From Alphaproteobacteria bacterium (lineage in GTDB: Bacteria; Pseudomonadota; Alphaproteobacteria; JACAEB01): 64,000 nt of DNA. The stretch covers positions 51,999-115,998 of the forward strand of contig JACKLE010000008.1 in NCBI GenBank assembly GCA_024236075.1. Direction: 5' to 3'. The stretch's first letter is position 1, and each line of letters starts with the position of its first letter. The notes under the pieces were generated by a model. The model saw only the letters and a program-made list of their open reading frames with translations, did no database searches and was not told where the DNA came from. Position numbers and translations under genes: made by a program. Positions 1-8,574 of the stretch are shown one piece after another.

Positions 1-123
1 TCCTCCTACAAGCCTGCCAAGCTCTCGAACGGCGCGCGCACGACCGTGCCCCCGCATATCGGCGTCGGCACCATGATCGTCGTCTCGACGGAGGACGGCT
101 CCTACATCGAACGGGCGAAATAG
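1..123 (+). CDS. efp: Elongation factor P, C-terminal end (partial)
   Basis: Only the last 40 codons are in the window, ending with TAG at 121-123. The translation carries the EF-P OB-III pattern: a KPA-x-L-x-NG segment, a VPPHI turn, then I-V-V-x-T-x-DGSY and a terminal ERAK, as in alphaproteobacterial EF-P. EF-P rescues ribosomes stalled on polyproline. The next gene starts 4 bp downstream. The 5' part, including the modified lysine loop, lies outside the window. I am confident of the family from the tail alone. Confidence 0.85.
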   Translation, partial: SSYKPAKLSNGARTTVPPHIGVGTMIVVSTEDGSYIERAK

Positions 124-127
124 GGCG

Positions 128-1525
128 ATGGCGGAGCCCTACGACCTCGTCGTCGTCGGCTCCGGCCCGGGCGGCTATGTCGCGGCGATCCGGGCGGCCC
201 AGCTCGGAATGAGGACCGCCATCGTGGAGCGCGAGGCGCTCGGCGGCATCTGCCTCAACTGGGGCTGCATCCCGACCAAGGCGCTGCTGCGCTCGGCCGA
301 GCTCTACGACGAGCTTCTCCATGCGGACGCCTACGGCCTCAAGGCCGCCTCGCCGGGCTACGACCTCGGGAAGATCGTCAAGCGCTCGCGCGCCGTGGCG
401 GGCCAGCTCTCGAACGGCGTCAAGTTCCTCATGAAGAAGAACAAGATCGCCGTCGTGGAGGGCGAGGCGAAGCTCACCGGGCCGACGAGCCTCGCGGTCG
501 CGAAGGACGGCAAGACGAGCGAGCTCAAGGCGCGGAACGTGCTCCTCGCGACCGGCGCGCGCGCCCGCACGCTGCCCGGCCTCGAGCCGGACGGCGAGCT
601 CGTCTGGACCTATCGCGAGGCGATGGTGCCGCAGACCATGCCGAAATCGCTCCTCGTCATCGGCTCGGGCGCCATCGGCATCGAATTCGCGAGCTTCTTC
701 CGGACGCTCGGCGCCGAGGTCACGGTGGTCGAGGTCCTGGACCGCATCCTGCCCGTCGAGGATGCCGAGATTTCGGCGCTCGCGGAAAAGGCCTTCAAGA
801 AGCAGGGCATGACGATCCACACCGGCGCGAAGGTCGCGAAGCTCGCGAAGGGCAAGGGCGAGGTCGCGGCGAGCCTCGAGACGAAGGACGGAAAGAGCCG
901 GACGCTGAACGTCGAGCGCGTCATCCTCGCCGTCGGGATCGTCGGCAATGTCGAGAATCTGGGGCTCGAGGCGCTTGGGGTGACGGTCGAGAAGACCCAC
1001 ATCCGGGTCAACGAATGGGGCGAGACCGGCGTCAAGGGGCTCTACGCCATCGGCGATGTGTGCGGGCCGCCCTGGCTCGCGCACAAGGCGAGCCACGAGG
1101 GCGTCGTCGCGGTGGAGCGCATGGCGGGCGTGAAGGGGGTGCATCCGCTCGACCTCGGAAATATCCCCGGCTGCACCTATTCCATGCCGCAGATCGCGAG
1201 CGTGGGCCTCACCGAGGACAAGGCGAAGGCGGAGGGGCGCGCGGTCAAGGTCGGCCGCTTCCCCTTCCTCGGCAACGGCAAGGCGATCGCGCTCGGCCAT
1301 CCCGAGGGGCTCGTGAAGACCGTCTTCGACGCGAAGACGGGCGAGCTTCTCGGCGCCCACATGATCGGCGCGGAGGTCACCGAGCTCATCCAGGGCTTCG
1401 CCCTCGCCCGCACGCTCGAGACCACGGAAGAGGAGCTGATGCGCACCGTCTTCCCGCACCCGACCCTCTCGGAGATGATGCACGAAAGCGTGCTCGACGC
1501 CTTCGGGCGGGTGATCCACGTCTGA
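128..1525 (+). CDS. lpdA: Dihydrolipoyl dehydrogenase (E3)
   Basis: A flavoprotein of 465 residues, the usual length for E3, which reoxidises dihydrolipoamide in 2-oxoacid dehydrogenase and glycine cleavage complexes using NAD+. The N-terminal FAD site is GSGPGG at residues 11-16. The redox disulfide is C42-x4-C47 in a GICLNWGCIPTK context. A second dinucleotide motif GSGAIG follows, and the C-terminal dimer domain ends with the catalytic HPHPTLSE motif. It starts 4 bp after efp, so the two are probably co-transcribed. No E1 or E2 gene is visible in the window, so I cannot say which complex it serves. Confidence 0.95.
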   Translation: MAEPYDLVVVGSGPGGYVAAIRAAQLGMRTAIVEREALGGICLNWGCIPTKALLRSAELYDELLHADAYGLKAASPGYDLGKIVKRSRAVAGQLSNGVKFLMKKNKIAVVEGEAKLTGPTSLAVAKDGKTSELKARNVLLATGARARTLPGLEPDGELVWTYREAMVPQTMPKSLLVIGSGAIGIEFASFFRTLGAEVTVVEVLDRILPVEDAEISALAEKAFKKQGMTIHTGAKVAKLAKGKGEVAASLETKDGKSRTLNVERVILAVGIVGNVENLGLEALGVTVEKTHIRVNEWGETGVKGLYAIGDVCGPPWLAHKASHEGVVAVERMAGVKGVHPLDLGNIPGCTYSMPQIASVGLTEDKAKAEGRAVKVGRFPFLGNGKAIALGHPEGLVKTVFDAKTGELLGAHMIGAEVTELIQGFALARTLETTEEELMRTVFPHPTLSEMMHESVLDAFGRVIHV

Positions 1526-1640
1526 GGCCGCATTCCTGCCCGCTCTCCCATGCGGCCGCGCGCCTTCCCGCGCGCGGGGATGCCGGGCTATGCTGCGTTT
1601 ACAGGGAAGTAACGCCGCGAAAGCCCGGAAAGGAGCCGCG

Positions 1641-2066
1641 ATGGCCGCCCCCGCCGCCGAATTGAAGCCGGTCGTCAAATTCCTCAAGCGCCATGCCGAC
1701 GGCAGGCCCTATCTCGAAGGCCATAAATGCGAGGCCTGCGGGACCGTCTTCATCGGCGAGCGCTCGGTCTGCTCGAAATGCTTCGCGCGCGACCGCATCC
1801 GCGCGGTCGAGCTGCCCAATCGCGGCACGCTCTACGCCTATTCGATCATCCACCGCTCCTATCCGGGGGTGGAGGTGCCCTTCGTCTCGGCCGTCGTCGA
1901 CGTCGAGGGCGGCGGCACGCTGAAGGGCAATCTCATGGGCGTGAAGCCCGACCCCAAGACGATCGAGATGGGCATGCCGGTCGAGATCGTCTATGGCGAC
2001 GCCGGCCGCACGGACGCCGAGGGGCACCACTATCTCGCCTATTTCTTCAAGCCCGCCGCACGCTGA
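1641..2066 (+). CDS. DUF35 / Zn-ribbon OB-fold acyl-CoA-binding protein
   Basis: A 141-residue protein with an N-terminal rubredoxin-like zinc ribbon (C30-x2-C33 and C44-x2-C47) followed by an OB-fold. Such DUF35 proteins pair with thiolase-like subunits and complete the acyl-CoA site, for instance in steroid side-chain retro-aldolases (Ltp2-DUF35). The start at 1641 is chosen because AAAGGAG lies just upstream; the in-frame ATG at 1590 would add a non-conserved 17-residue leader. The thiolase-like partner begins 23 bp downstream, which fits a two-gene unit. The substrate is unknown. Confidence 0.85.
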   Translation: MAAPAAELKPVVKFLKRHADGRPYLEGHKCEACGTVFIGERSVCSKCFARDRIRAVELPNRGTLYAYSIIHRSYPGVEVPFVSAVVDVEGGGTLKGNLMGVKPDPKTIEMGMPVEIVYGDAGRTDAEGHHYLAYFFKPAAR

Positions 2067-2089
2067 ACAAGAGCTCGAGGAGACATCCC

Positions 2090-3235
2090 ATGACGGACGT
2101 TTATGTCGTCGGCACGGACATGATCCGCTTCGGCCGCTTCCCGGACCGCACGGTGCCCCAGCTCGGCGCCGAGGCCGCGCTCATGGCGCTCGACGATGCC
2201 GGCCTCACCATTCGCGACATGGAGGCGCTCTATTGCGGCAATCTCGGCGAGGCGAGCGCGATGGTCGGCCAGCGCATCCTCCACGAGATCGGCCAGACCG
2301 GCATTCCGGTCGTCAATTGCGCGAATGCCTGCGCGACGGGCGCGACCGCCTTCCGCGAGGGCTGGATCGCCATCAAGGCCGGCCTCTACGACCTCGTCCT
2401 CGCCGTGGGCGTCGAGAAGATGGGCCGGGGCCTCCTCGGCGCGGACCGCAAGGCGGACGGCATCCCGACCGAGGGGCTTCTCGGTTCGGGCACCATGCCG
2501 ACGGTCTTCGCGACGCTCGGCATGGAGCACACGCGCAAGCACGGCACCACCTTCGAGCAGTTCGCCAAGATCTCGGTGAAGAACCACTGGCATTCGACGA
2601 TGAACGCGAAGGCCATGTACCAGATCGAGACCCCGCTCGAGGAGGTGATGGGCGCGGAGATGATCTCCTATCCCAACACCAAGCTCATGTGCTCCGTGAA
2701 CGTCGACGGCTCGGCCGCGGCGGTGCTCTGCTCCGAGAAGAAGGCGAAGGAGCTCGGGCTCATGGGCCGGGCGGTGAAGGTGCGCGCCTCGGTGATGACG
2801 AGCGATCCCTACACGGAGCGCGACCTCACCATGCCGGACTTCAACACCTGCACCCAGCTCGCGGCCAAGAAGGCCTACGAGATGGCGGGCCTCAGCCCCA
2901 AGGACCTCGACCTCGTGGAGCTCCACGACTGCTTCGCCACCGCCGAGATCCTGCACTACGGCAATCTCGGCCTCTGCGAGGAGGGCGAGGCGGGCGCGCT
3001 GATCGACCGCAAGGACACCTATCTCGGCGGCAGGATTCCCGTGAACGTCTCGGGCGGCCTCCTCTCCAAGGGCCATCCCCTGGGCGCGACCGGCATCGCG
3101 AATGTCTACGAGGTGACGACGCATCTGCGCGGCGAGGCCGGCAAGCGCCAGGTCGAGGACGCGCGCATCGGCCTCACCCATGTCGTCGGCATGGGCAATG
3201 CCTGCGCGATCCACATTCTCGAGAAGGTGGACTGA
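2090..3235 (+). CDS. SCP-x-type thiolase / lipid-transfer family acyl-CoA protein
   Basis: A 381-residue thiolase-fold protein beginning MTDVYVVG. The nucleophile-region cysteine is C81 in NCANACATG, the pattern of SCP-x/Ltp-type thiolases, and the C-terminal part has an LVELHDCFA segment and a SKGHPLGATG motif. An AGGAG ribosome site precedes the ATG. Placement behind a DUF35 gene suggests they form a complex that cleaves a branched or cyclic acyl-CoA, either thiolytically or by retro-aldol reaction. A related paralogue lies at 32512-33747. The exact reaction cannot be read from sequence. Confidence 0.85.
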   Translation: MTDVYVVGTDMIRFGRFPDRTVPQLGAEAALMALDDAGLTIRDMEALYCGNLGEASAMVGQRILHEIGQTGIPVVNCANACATGATAFREGWIAIKAGLYDLVLAVGVEKMGRGLLGADRKADGIPTEGLLGSGTMPTVFATLGMEHTRKHGTTFEQFAKISVKNHWHSTMNAKAMYQIETPLEEVMGAEMISYPNTKLMCSVNVDGSAAAVLCSEKKAKELGLMGRAVKVRASVMTSDPYTERDLTMPDFNTCTQLAAKKAYEMAGLSPKDLDLVELHDCFATAEILHYGNLGLCEEGEAGALIDRKDTYLGGRIPVNVSGGLLSKGHPLGATGIANVYEVTTHLRGEAGKRQVEDARIGLTHVVGMGNACAIHILEKVD

Positions 3236-3268
3236 GGCGCCGCGCGCATCGTCGGCGGCCGGCCGCAT

Positions 3269-3297
3269 TTGACCTTGTCCGAGGATTGTCCTGAATA
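3269..3297 (+). promoter_or_regulatory. Possible sigma70 promoter for the lipoprotein hydrolase
   Basis: TTGACC and TGAATA are separated by 17 bp, 45 bp before the ATG at 3342. The -35 half is good but the -10 half matches poorly, so this is only a weak candidate. Confidence 0.25.
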
Positions 3298-3341
3298 GGG
3301 GCGTCGGCGGCGCGCAGGCGCGCCTTCGGGGAGGGGCAAGC

Positions 3342-4619
3342 ATGCGCAAATCGGCACCGGCTCTGGCGCTCGCCGTTCTCGCGCTCATCCTCGCCCTCGC
3401 GGCCTGCGCCAAGCCCCCCTTCGCTGCGATCGCCGGCGACTGGGAAGGCGCCATCGAGATCGGCCCGACGAAACTGCCGGTCGTCTTCCACATCGCGCCG
3501 GACGGCACGGCAAGCCTCGACAGCCCGGCGCAAGGCGCCTTCGGGATCGCCTGCACCGATCTCGCGCTCGAGGGCACGACGGTGCGCTTCAACGTGCCGT
3601 CCGTAGACGGCGCATTCGAGGGCACCTACGACGAGGCGGCCGGAACGATCGCGGGCACCTGGACGCAGCGCGGCGTCAAGCTGCCCTTGCAGCTCGAGCG
3701 CTCGCGGGGCGGCATCGCCGAAGCACCGCCGCGCGCCGGCGAGGAGCTCGCGCTCGACACCGCGACGGGCCCGCTCCACGGCACGCTTCTCCTGCCCGAG
3801 GGCACGCAGCCCTTCCGCGCGGCCATCCTGCATGCGGGCTCGGGTCCGACCGACCGCGACGGCAATCAGCTCGCCATCGGTCTTCGCAGCGACAGCCTGA
3901 AGCTTCTCGCCGAGGGTCTCGCCGCGCAGGGCATCGCGACCCTGCGCATCGACAAGCGCGGCATCGCCGGCAGCGCGTCAGCCCTCAAATCGGAAGCCGA
4001 CCTCACCGTCGACATGCTGGCGGACGACCTTCTCGCCTGGGAGGCGCTGCTCGAGAAGCGCTCCGACATCGCCTCCGTCGCGCTCATCGGCCATAGCGAG
4101 GGCGCGATGATCGCCGCGCTCGCGGCGGTACGCGGCGGGGCGGACCGCCTCGTGCTCCTCTCCGCGCCGGGACGCCGCTTCGGCGACATCATCGCCGATC
4201 AGCTCGCCGCCGGGGGCGCCCCGGACGAGCTGAAGGCGGCCTCGCAGCGCATTATCGACGCGCTCGCGCGCGGCGAGGACGTCGCCGACGTGCCGAAGGA
4301 GCTCATGGCGCTCTATCGGCCGAGCGTGCAGCCCTATATGCGCTCGCTCCTCAAATACGATCCCCAGGAGGTCGTCTCGCGCGTCGCCGTGCCCCTCCTC
4401 ATCGTGCAGGGCACCAACGACCTCCAGATCGGCGTCGCCGACGCCCAGCGCCTCGCGGAGGGCAATCCCTCCTCGGAGGTCGTGATCGTCGAGGGCATGA
4501 ACCACATCCTGAAAGCCGCGCCGCCCGAGCGCGCGGCGAACGTCGCGACCTATTTCGACGCGGATCGTCCTCTGGCGGACGGTCTCGTCGCCAAGATCGC
4601 CGAGTTCCTGAACCGCTGA
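3342..4619 (+). CDS. Secreted alpha/beta-hydrolase, probable lipoprotein
   Basis: 425 residues. The N-terminus is a lipoprotein signal (basic MRK, a hydrophobic run and an LAAC lipobox with C22), so the protein is probably membrane-anchored in the periplasm. Residues about 30-120 form a beta-rich accessory domain of the kind often found ahead of this hydrolase group. The rest is an alpha/beta-hydrolase with nucleophile elbow GHSEGA and a late GMNH that should supply the catalytic histidine. The substrate is unknown; an ester or peptide hydrolase is likely. It stands alone between gene groups, convergent with purU. Confidence 0.8.
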   Translation: MRKSAPALALAVLALILALAACAKPPFAAIAGDWEGAIEIGPTKLPVVFHIAPDGTASLDSPAQGAFGIACTDLALEGTTVRFNVPSVDGAFEGTYDEAAGTIAGTWTQRGVKLPLQLERSRGGIAEAPPRAGEELALDTATGPLHGTLLLPEGTQPFRAAILHAGSGPTDRDGNQLAIGLRSDSLKLLAEGLAAQGIATLRIDKRGIAGSASALKSEADLTVDMLADDLLAWEALLEKRSDIASVALIGHSEGAMIAALAAVRGGADRLVLLSAPGRRFGDIIADQLAAGGAPDELKAASQRIIDALARGEDVADVPKELMALYRPSVQPYMRSLLKYDPQEVVSRVAVPLLIVQGTNDLQIGVADAQRLAEGNPSSEVVIVEGMNHILKAAPPERAANVATYFDADRPLADGLVAKIAEFLNR

Positions 4620-4620
4620 C

Positions 4621-4658
4621 GCGATTTTCGGGGCGGATCCCGTCGGACCGCAAATCGC
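4621..4658. terminator. Possible bidirectional stem-loop between convergent genes
   Basis: GCGATTT (4621-4627) and AAATCGC (4652-4658) form a 7-bp stem around a GC-rich loop that can fold further. It sits exactly between the convergent hydrolase and purU stops. No long T-run, so confidence is modest. Confidence 0.4.
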
Positions 4659-4667
4659 GCCGGCTCC

Positions 4668-5531
4668 TCAGCGGAAGACGACCGTCTTGCGGCCGTTGAC
4701 GAGGATGCGCCGCTCGGCGTGCCAGCGGACGGCGCGCGCGAGCACCGTCTTCTCGATGTCGCGGCCCATGGCGGCGAGCGCGGCGGCATCCATGGCGTGA
4801 TCGACGCGCGCGACGTCCTGCTCGATGATCGGGCCGTCGTCGAGCTCGGCCGTCACATAGTGCGCGGTCGCGCCGATGAGCTTCACGCCGCGCGCGAAGG
4901 CCTGGGAGTAGGGCGCGGCGCCGGCGAAGCTCGGCAGGAACGAGTGGTGGATGTTGATCGCGCGGCCCCGAAGCGCGGCGCAGGCCTCGGCAGAAAGAAT
5001 CTGCATATAGCGCGCGAGCACGACGAAATCGGCCTTTTCCTCGGCGACGAGGGCGAGCAGCCGCTCCTCCTGGCGCGCCTTCGTCTCGGCGCCGACCGGC
5101 AGGTGGTGGAAGGGCACGTTGTGGGCCGCGACGAGCTGATAGGCGTCGCGATGGTTCGACACGACCGCGACCGGGTCGATCGCGAGCTCGCCGATGGAGA
5201 CGCGATAGAGGAGGTCGACGAGGCAGTGGGTGGGCTTCGACACGAGAATGACGACGCGCGGCCGCGCGGCCGCCTCGACGATGATGCGGTCCATCGACAG
5301 CTCGGCGGCCGCCGGCGCGAAGGCCGCCTCGATCTCCTTGCGCCGCACCCCGCTCCGCAGGCTGACGAAACAGACGCGCATGAAGAAGCGCCCGGCCTCG
5401 GGATCGTTGAACTGCGCGCTCTCGGTGATGTTGCAGCCGAGCTCGGCGAGCGTGCCGGCGACGCGGTAGACGATGCCGGGCCGGTCGGGGCAGGAGAGCG
5501 CCAGCGTGTACTGTGGGGCCTTCGCGGGCAT
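4668..5531 (-). CDS. purU: Formyltetrahydrofolate deformylase
   Basis: 287 residues, the normal PurU size. An N-terminal ACT domain (about 1-90, opening with LALSCPDRPGIVYRV) is followed by a formyltransferase-fold domain with the catalytic triad N193, H195 and D231 (INIHHSFLPSF and the later AELDDGPI). The enzyme hydrolyses 10-formyl-THF to THF and formate, balancing one-carbon pools. Its ATG shares one base with the TGA of the upstream thiolase gene (TGATG at 5529-5533), implying translational coupling. The in-frame extension upstream lies inside the thiolase gene and is not coding. Confidence 0.93.
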   Translation of the reverse strand: MPAKAPQYTLALSCPDRPGIVYRVAGTLAELGCNITESAQFNDPEAGRFFMRVCFVSLRSGVRRKEIEAAFAPAAAELSMDRIIVEAAARPRVVILVSKPTHCLVDLLYRVSIGELAIDPVAVVSNHRDAYQLVAAHNVPFHHLPVGAETKARQEERLLALVAEEKADFVVLARYMQILSAEACAALRGRAINIHHSFLPSFAGAAPYSQAFARGVKLIGATAHYVTAELDDGPIIEQDVARVDHAMDAAALAAMGRDIEKTVLARAVRWHAERRILVNGRKTVVFR

Positions 5532-6736
5532 CAGGGCACGCGCTCGACGACCGCCGCGATGCCTTGTCCGATGCCGATGCAGAGCGTGACGAGGGCGTAG
5601 CGTCCGCCGCGCCGCTCGAGCTCTCTGAGCGCGGTCAGGGCGAGGCGCCCGCCCGAGGCGCCCAGGGGATGGCCGATGGCGATCGCGCCGCCATTGGGAT
5701 TGAGGCGCGGATCGTCGGCCGCGAGCCCCATGCGCTTGAGGCAGCCGAGCACCTGCGCGGCGAAGGCCTCGTTGAGCTCGATCACGTCCATGTCCGCAAG
5801 GGCGAGCCCCGCGCGCGACAGGGCCTTGGCGCTCGCGCCCACCGGCCCGAGCCCCATGAGGCGCGGCTCGACGCCGACCACGGCGCCGGCGAGAATCCTC
5901 GCGCGGGGCTTGAGGCCGTGCCGGGCGGCGGCGTCGGCGGTGCCGAGGAGGAGCGCCACGGCGCCGTCGTTGACGCCCGAGGCGTTGCCCGCCGTGACGA
6001 CGCCGCCCTCGTGCAGCGGCTTCAGGCGCGCGAGGCTCTCGTAAGTCGTGTCCGCCCGCGGATGTTCGTCCTCCGCGACGGCCTGCGCCGGTCCGCGCCC
6101 CTTGGCGGGAAGCGCGAGCGACATGATCTCGTCGGCGAAGAAGCCCTCGCGCCTGGCGGCCTGGTAGCGCGCCTGGCTCGCCGCCGCAAAGGCGTCGCAT
6201 GCCTCTCGGGAGATGCCTTCGAGCTTCGCCACGTTCTCGGCGGTCTCGGGCATCGAATCCGCGCCGATCTCGCGCATCAGGCGCGGGTGGGGGAAGCGCC
6301 AGCCTATGGTCGAATCCGCTATGCCCTGCGCGCGCGCGAACGCGCCCTCCGCCTTGGCGAGGATCAGGGGCGCGCGCGTCATGCTCTCGACCCCCGCGGC
6401 GATCGTGAGGTCGCCCTCCCCGCAGCGCACGGCGCGGGCGGCATCGAGAAGGGCGGCGAGCGAGCTGCCGCAGAGCCGGTTCACGGTCTGGCCCGCGACC
6501 TCGTGGGGAAGGCCCGCCAGGAGCGCTGCGGCGCGGGCGACGTTGCGCGCATCCTCGCCCGCCTGGTTCGTGTCGCCGGCGAGGACGTCCTCGATCGCCC
6601 CGCCGGGCACGTCGGTGCGCTTCATCAGCTCCCGGATGGGTGCGGCGAGGAGGTCGTCCGTGCGCACGCCCGCGAGAATTCCGCCATAGCGCCCGAAGGG
6701 GGTCCGCACGCCGTCGAAGATGAAGACGTCCCGCAT
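5531..6736 (-). CDS. Acetyl-CoA C-acyltransferase, PcaF-like thiolase
   Basis: A 401-residue type II thiolase. It has the acylated cysteine C89 in VNRLCGSS, a GNASGVNDGA segment, the GHPLGASG histidine motif and the late catalytic cysteine in TLCIGIGQG. Overall sequence, including the RTPFGRYGG start and the NQAGEDARNVAR segment, resembles 3-oxoadipyl-CoA thiolases (PcaF), but no other beta-ketoadipate gene is nearby, so general beta-oxidation is equally possible. It lies in a minus-strand run with the amidohydrolase gene 12 bp upstream and purU overlapping downstream. Confidence 0.88.
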   Translation of the reverse strand: MRDVFIFDGVRTPFGRYGGILAGVRTDDLLAAPIRELMKRTDVPGGAIEDVLAGDTNQAGEDARNVARAAALLAGLPHEVAGQTVNRLCGSSLAALLDAARAVRCGEGDLTIAAGVESMTRAPLILAKAEGAFARAQGIADSTIGWRFPHPRLMREIGADSMPETAENVAKLEGISREACDAFAAASQARYQAARREGFFADEIMSLALPAKGRGPAQAVAEDEHPRADTTYESLARLKPLHEGGVVTAGNASGVNDGAVALLLGTADAAARHGLKPRARILAGAVVGVEPRLMGLGPVGASAKALSRAGLALADMDVIELNEAFAAQVLGCLKRMGLAADDPRLNPNGGAIAIGHPLGASGGRLALTALRELERRGGRYALVTLCIGIGQGIAAVVERVP

Positions 6737-6748
6737 CGCCGGTCTCCC

Positions 6749-8515
6749 TCAGGCCGCGAGGCGGCCGGCGCGCACGAGGCGGCCCGGGCGCGCGCCCGAC
6801 AGGCGGCCGTTCTCCGCGATGACCTCGCCCGAGACGAGCGTCGCGAGATAGCCGTCGGCCTCCTGCAGGAAGCGCCGTCCGCCGGCGGGCAGGTCGTTCG
6901 CGATGTAGGGCCGCCTGGCGTTGAGGCGGCTCAGATCGATGATGTTGAGGTCCGCCTTCTTTCCGACCTCTACCGTGCCGCGGTCGGCGAAGCCGAGATA
7001 GCCGGCGATGTCGGAGGTCAGCATGCGGACGGCCTGCTCGAGGCCGAGGCGGGGCCCGCGCGCCCGGTCGCGCACCCAGTGGGAGAGGAGCGTCGTCGCG
7101 TAGCTCGCGTCGCAGATCGTCGCGACATGCGCGCCGCCGTCCGAAAGGCTCGTGAGCGCCGCCGGATGGAGAAGCATCTCGCGCACCGCGTCGAGGTTCA
7201 TGTCCGTGTAGTTGAAGACGGGGAAGTAGAGGAGATTGCGCCCCTCGTCCTCGAGGAGGCGGTCGTAGACGACCTCCATCGGGCGCAGCCCGAGCGCGCG
7301 GGCCTGGGCCCCGATCGTGCGCGAGGGAAGCGGCTCGTAGTCGGGATAGTCCGCCATCTCGAAGAGATTTTCCGCCATCGCCTCCATGGAGGCGAGCATG
7401 CGGTCGACGCCCTCCTGAAGGCCGGTGCCTTCGCCCGCCACCTTGACATTGGCCTCGGCGAGGAGGCGCGCCTTCATGCCCGGCGCCCTGAGCCGCGCGA
7501 CCTGCTCGGCGAGCGGCAGCGCCTTCATCGCCTGCCAGCCGGGCTTCGCCATCAGCGGATGGATCGTGGTTTGCAGGCCCATCAGCACGCCGACGCCCCG
7601 CACGCCGGCCTGAAAGCGCATCGGCAGGCCCTCGGCGCGCGCGCCGTCGATCCAGGAGACGATGCGCCGCCAGGCCTGCGGCGCGTCGCGGCCCTGCAGC
7701 AGGCTGACGGACAGGGGATGTCCGCCGCTCGCCTCCACCATGGCGCGCATGGTGAGGAACTCGTCATTGGCGTTGGGATCGGGATTGGCGGAACGGAAGT
7801 CGCTGACGATCTGCAGGACGCCGTGATCGAGGCCCCTGAGCGCGCCGGCGATGGCGGTGAGCTCGTCGCGTTCGGCCTCGTAGCCCGGCGTCATGAGGCC
7901 GTCGGCGGTGACATGGACGCGCGTGCGCCCGGTCGAGATGCCGACGGCGCCGGCCTCCATCGCCTCGCGCGCGAGGCGCGCCATCGCGGCGATCTCGTCC
8001 TCGCTCGCGGACTCCCAGGCGAGGGCGCGCTTGCCCATCACGTAGAGGCGCAGCGCGTCGTGGGTCAGGTGCGAGGCGAAGTCGATCGCGTGAGGCAGGG
8101 CGTCGATCGCATCGAGATATTCGGGATAGCTTTCCCAGCTCCAGGGCATGCCCTCGTGAAGCGCCGTGCCCGGAATATCCTCGACGCCTTCGAAGACGCG
8201 CACCAGCTCGTCGCGCAGGTCGTGGCGAATGGGCGCGAAGCCCACGCCGCAATTGCCCATCACGGCAGTGGTCACGCCCTGGAGCGAGGAGGGCGCGAGG
8301 TCGCCGTCCCAGGCTACCTGGCCGTCGTAATGGGTGTGGAGATCGACGAAGCCGGGCGTCGCGAGCGCGCCGTCGGCGTCGATCTCGCGCGCGGCCGCGA
8401 GGCCCTTGCCGATCTCGGCGATGCGGCCGTCCTTCACGGCGATGTCGGCCGTGCGCGCGGGGGCGCCCGTCCCGTCGACGAGGCGGGCGCCGCGAATGAC
8501 GATGTCATGGCTCAT
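6749..8515 (-). CDS. N-acyl-D-amino-acid deacylase-type amidohydrolase
   Basis: 588 residues, an amidohydrolase-superfamily TIM barrel. The metal-binding HxH is H60-T-H62 in the GFVDLHTHYDGQ context, with a characteristic GNCGVGFAP segment downstream and a C-terminal SDGGAH motif. This pattern is typical of D-aminoacylase/N-acyl-D-glutamate deacylase relatives, which remove acyl groups from N-acyl-D-amino acids. An AAGGAGCA ribosome site precedes the ATG. It is the first gene of the run that leads into the thiolase and purU. The true substrate may be another cyclic amide. Confidence 0.82.
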   Translation of the reverse strand: MSHDIVIRGARLVDGTGAPARTADIAVKDGRIAEIGKGLAAAREIDADGALATPGFVDLHTHYDGQVAWDGDLAPSSLQGVTTAVMGNCGVGFAPIRHDLRDELVRVFEGVEDIPGTALHEGMPWSWESYPEYLDAIDALPHAIDFASHLTHDALRLYVMGKRALAWESASEDEIAAMARLAREAMEAGAVGISTGRTRVHVTADGLMTPGYEAERDELTAIAGALRGLDHGVLQIVSDFRSANPDPNANDEFLTMRAMVEASGGHPLSVSLLQGRDAPQAWRRIVSWIDGARAEGLPMRFQAGVRGVGVLMGLQTTIHPLMAKPGWQAMKALPLAEQVARLRAPGMKARLLAEANVKVAGEGTGLQEGVDRMLASMEAMAENLFEMADYPDYEPLPSRTIGAQARALGLRPMEVVYDRLLEDEGRNLLYFPVFNYTDMNLDAVREMLLHPAALTSLSDGGAHVATICDASYATTLLSHWVRDRARGPRLGLEQAVRMLTSDIAGYLGFADRGTVEVGKKADLNIIDLSRLNARRPYIANDLPAGGRRFLQEADGYLATLVSGEVIAENGRLSGARPGRLVRAGRLAA

Positions 8516-8574
8516 GGATCTGCTCCTTCGTCCGGCCAGTGTCTCGCGCCGCGCGCGCCTCTGTCAAAGCCGGC

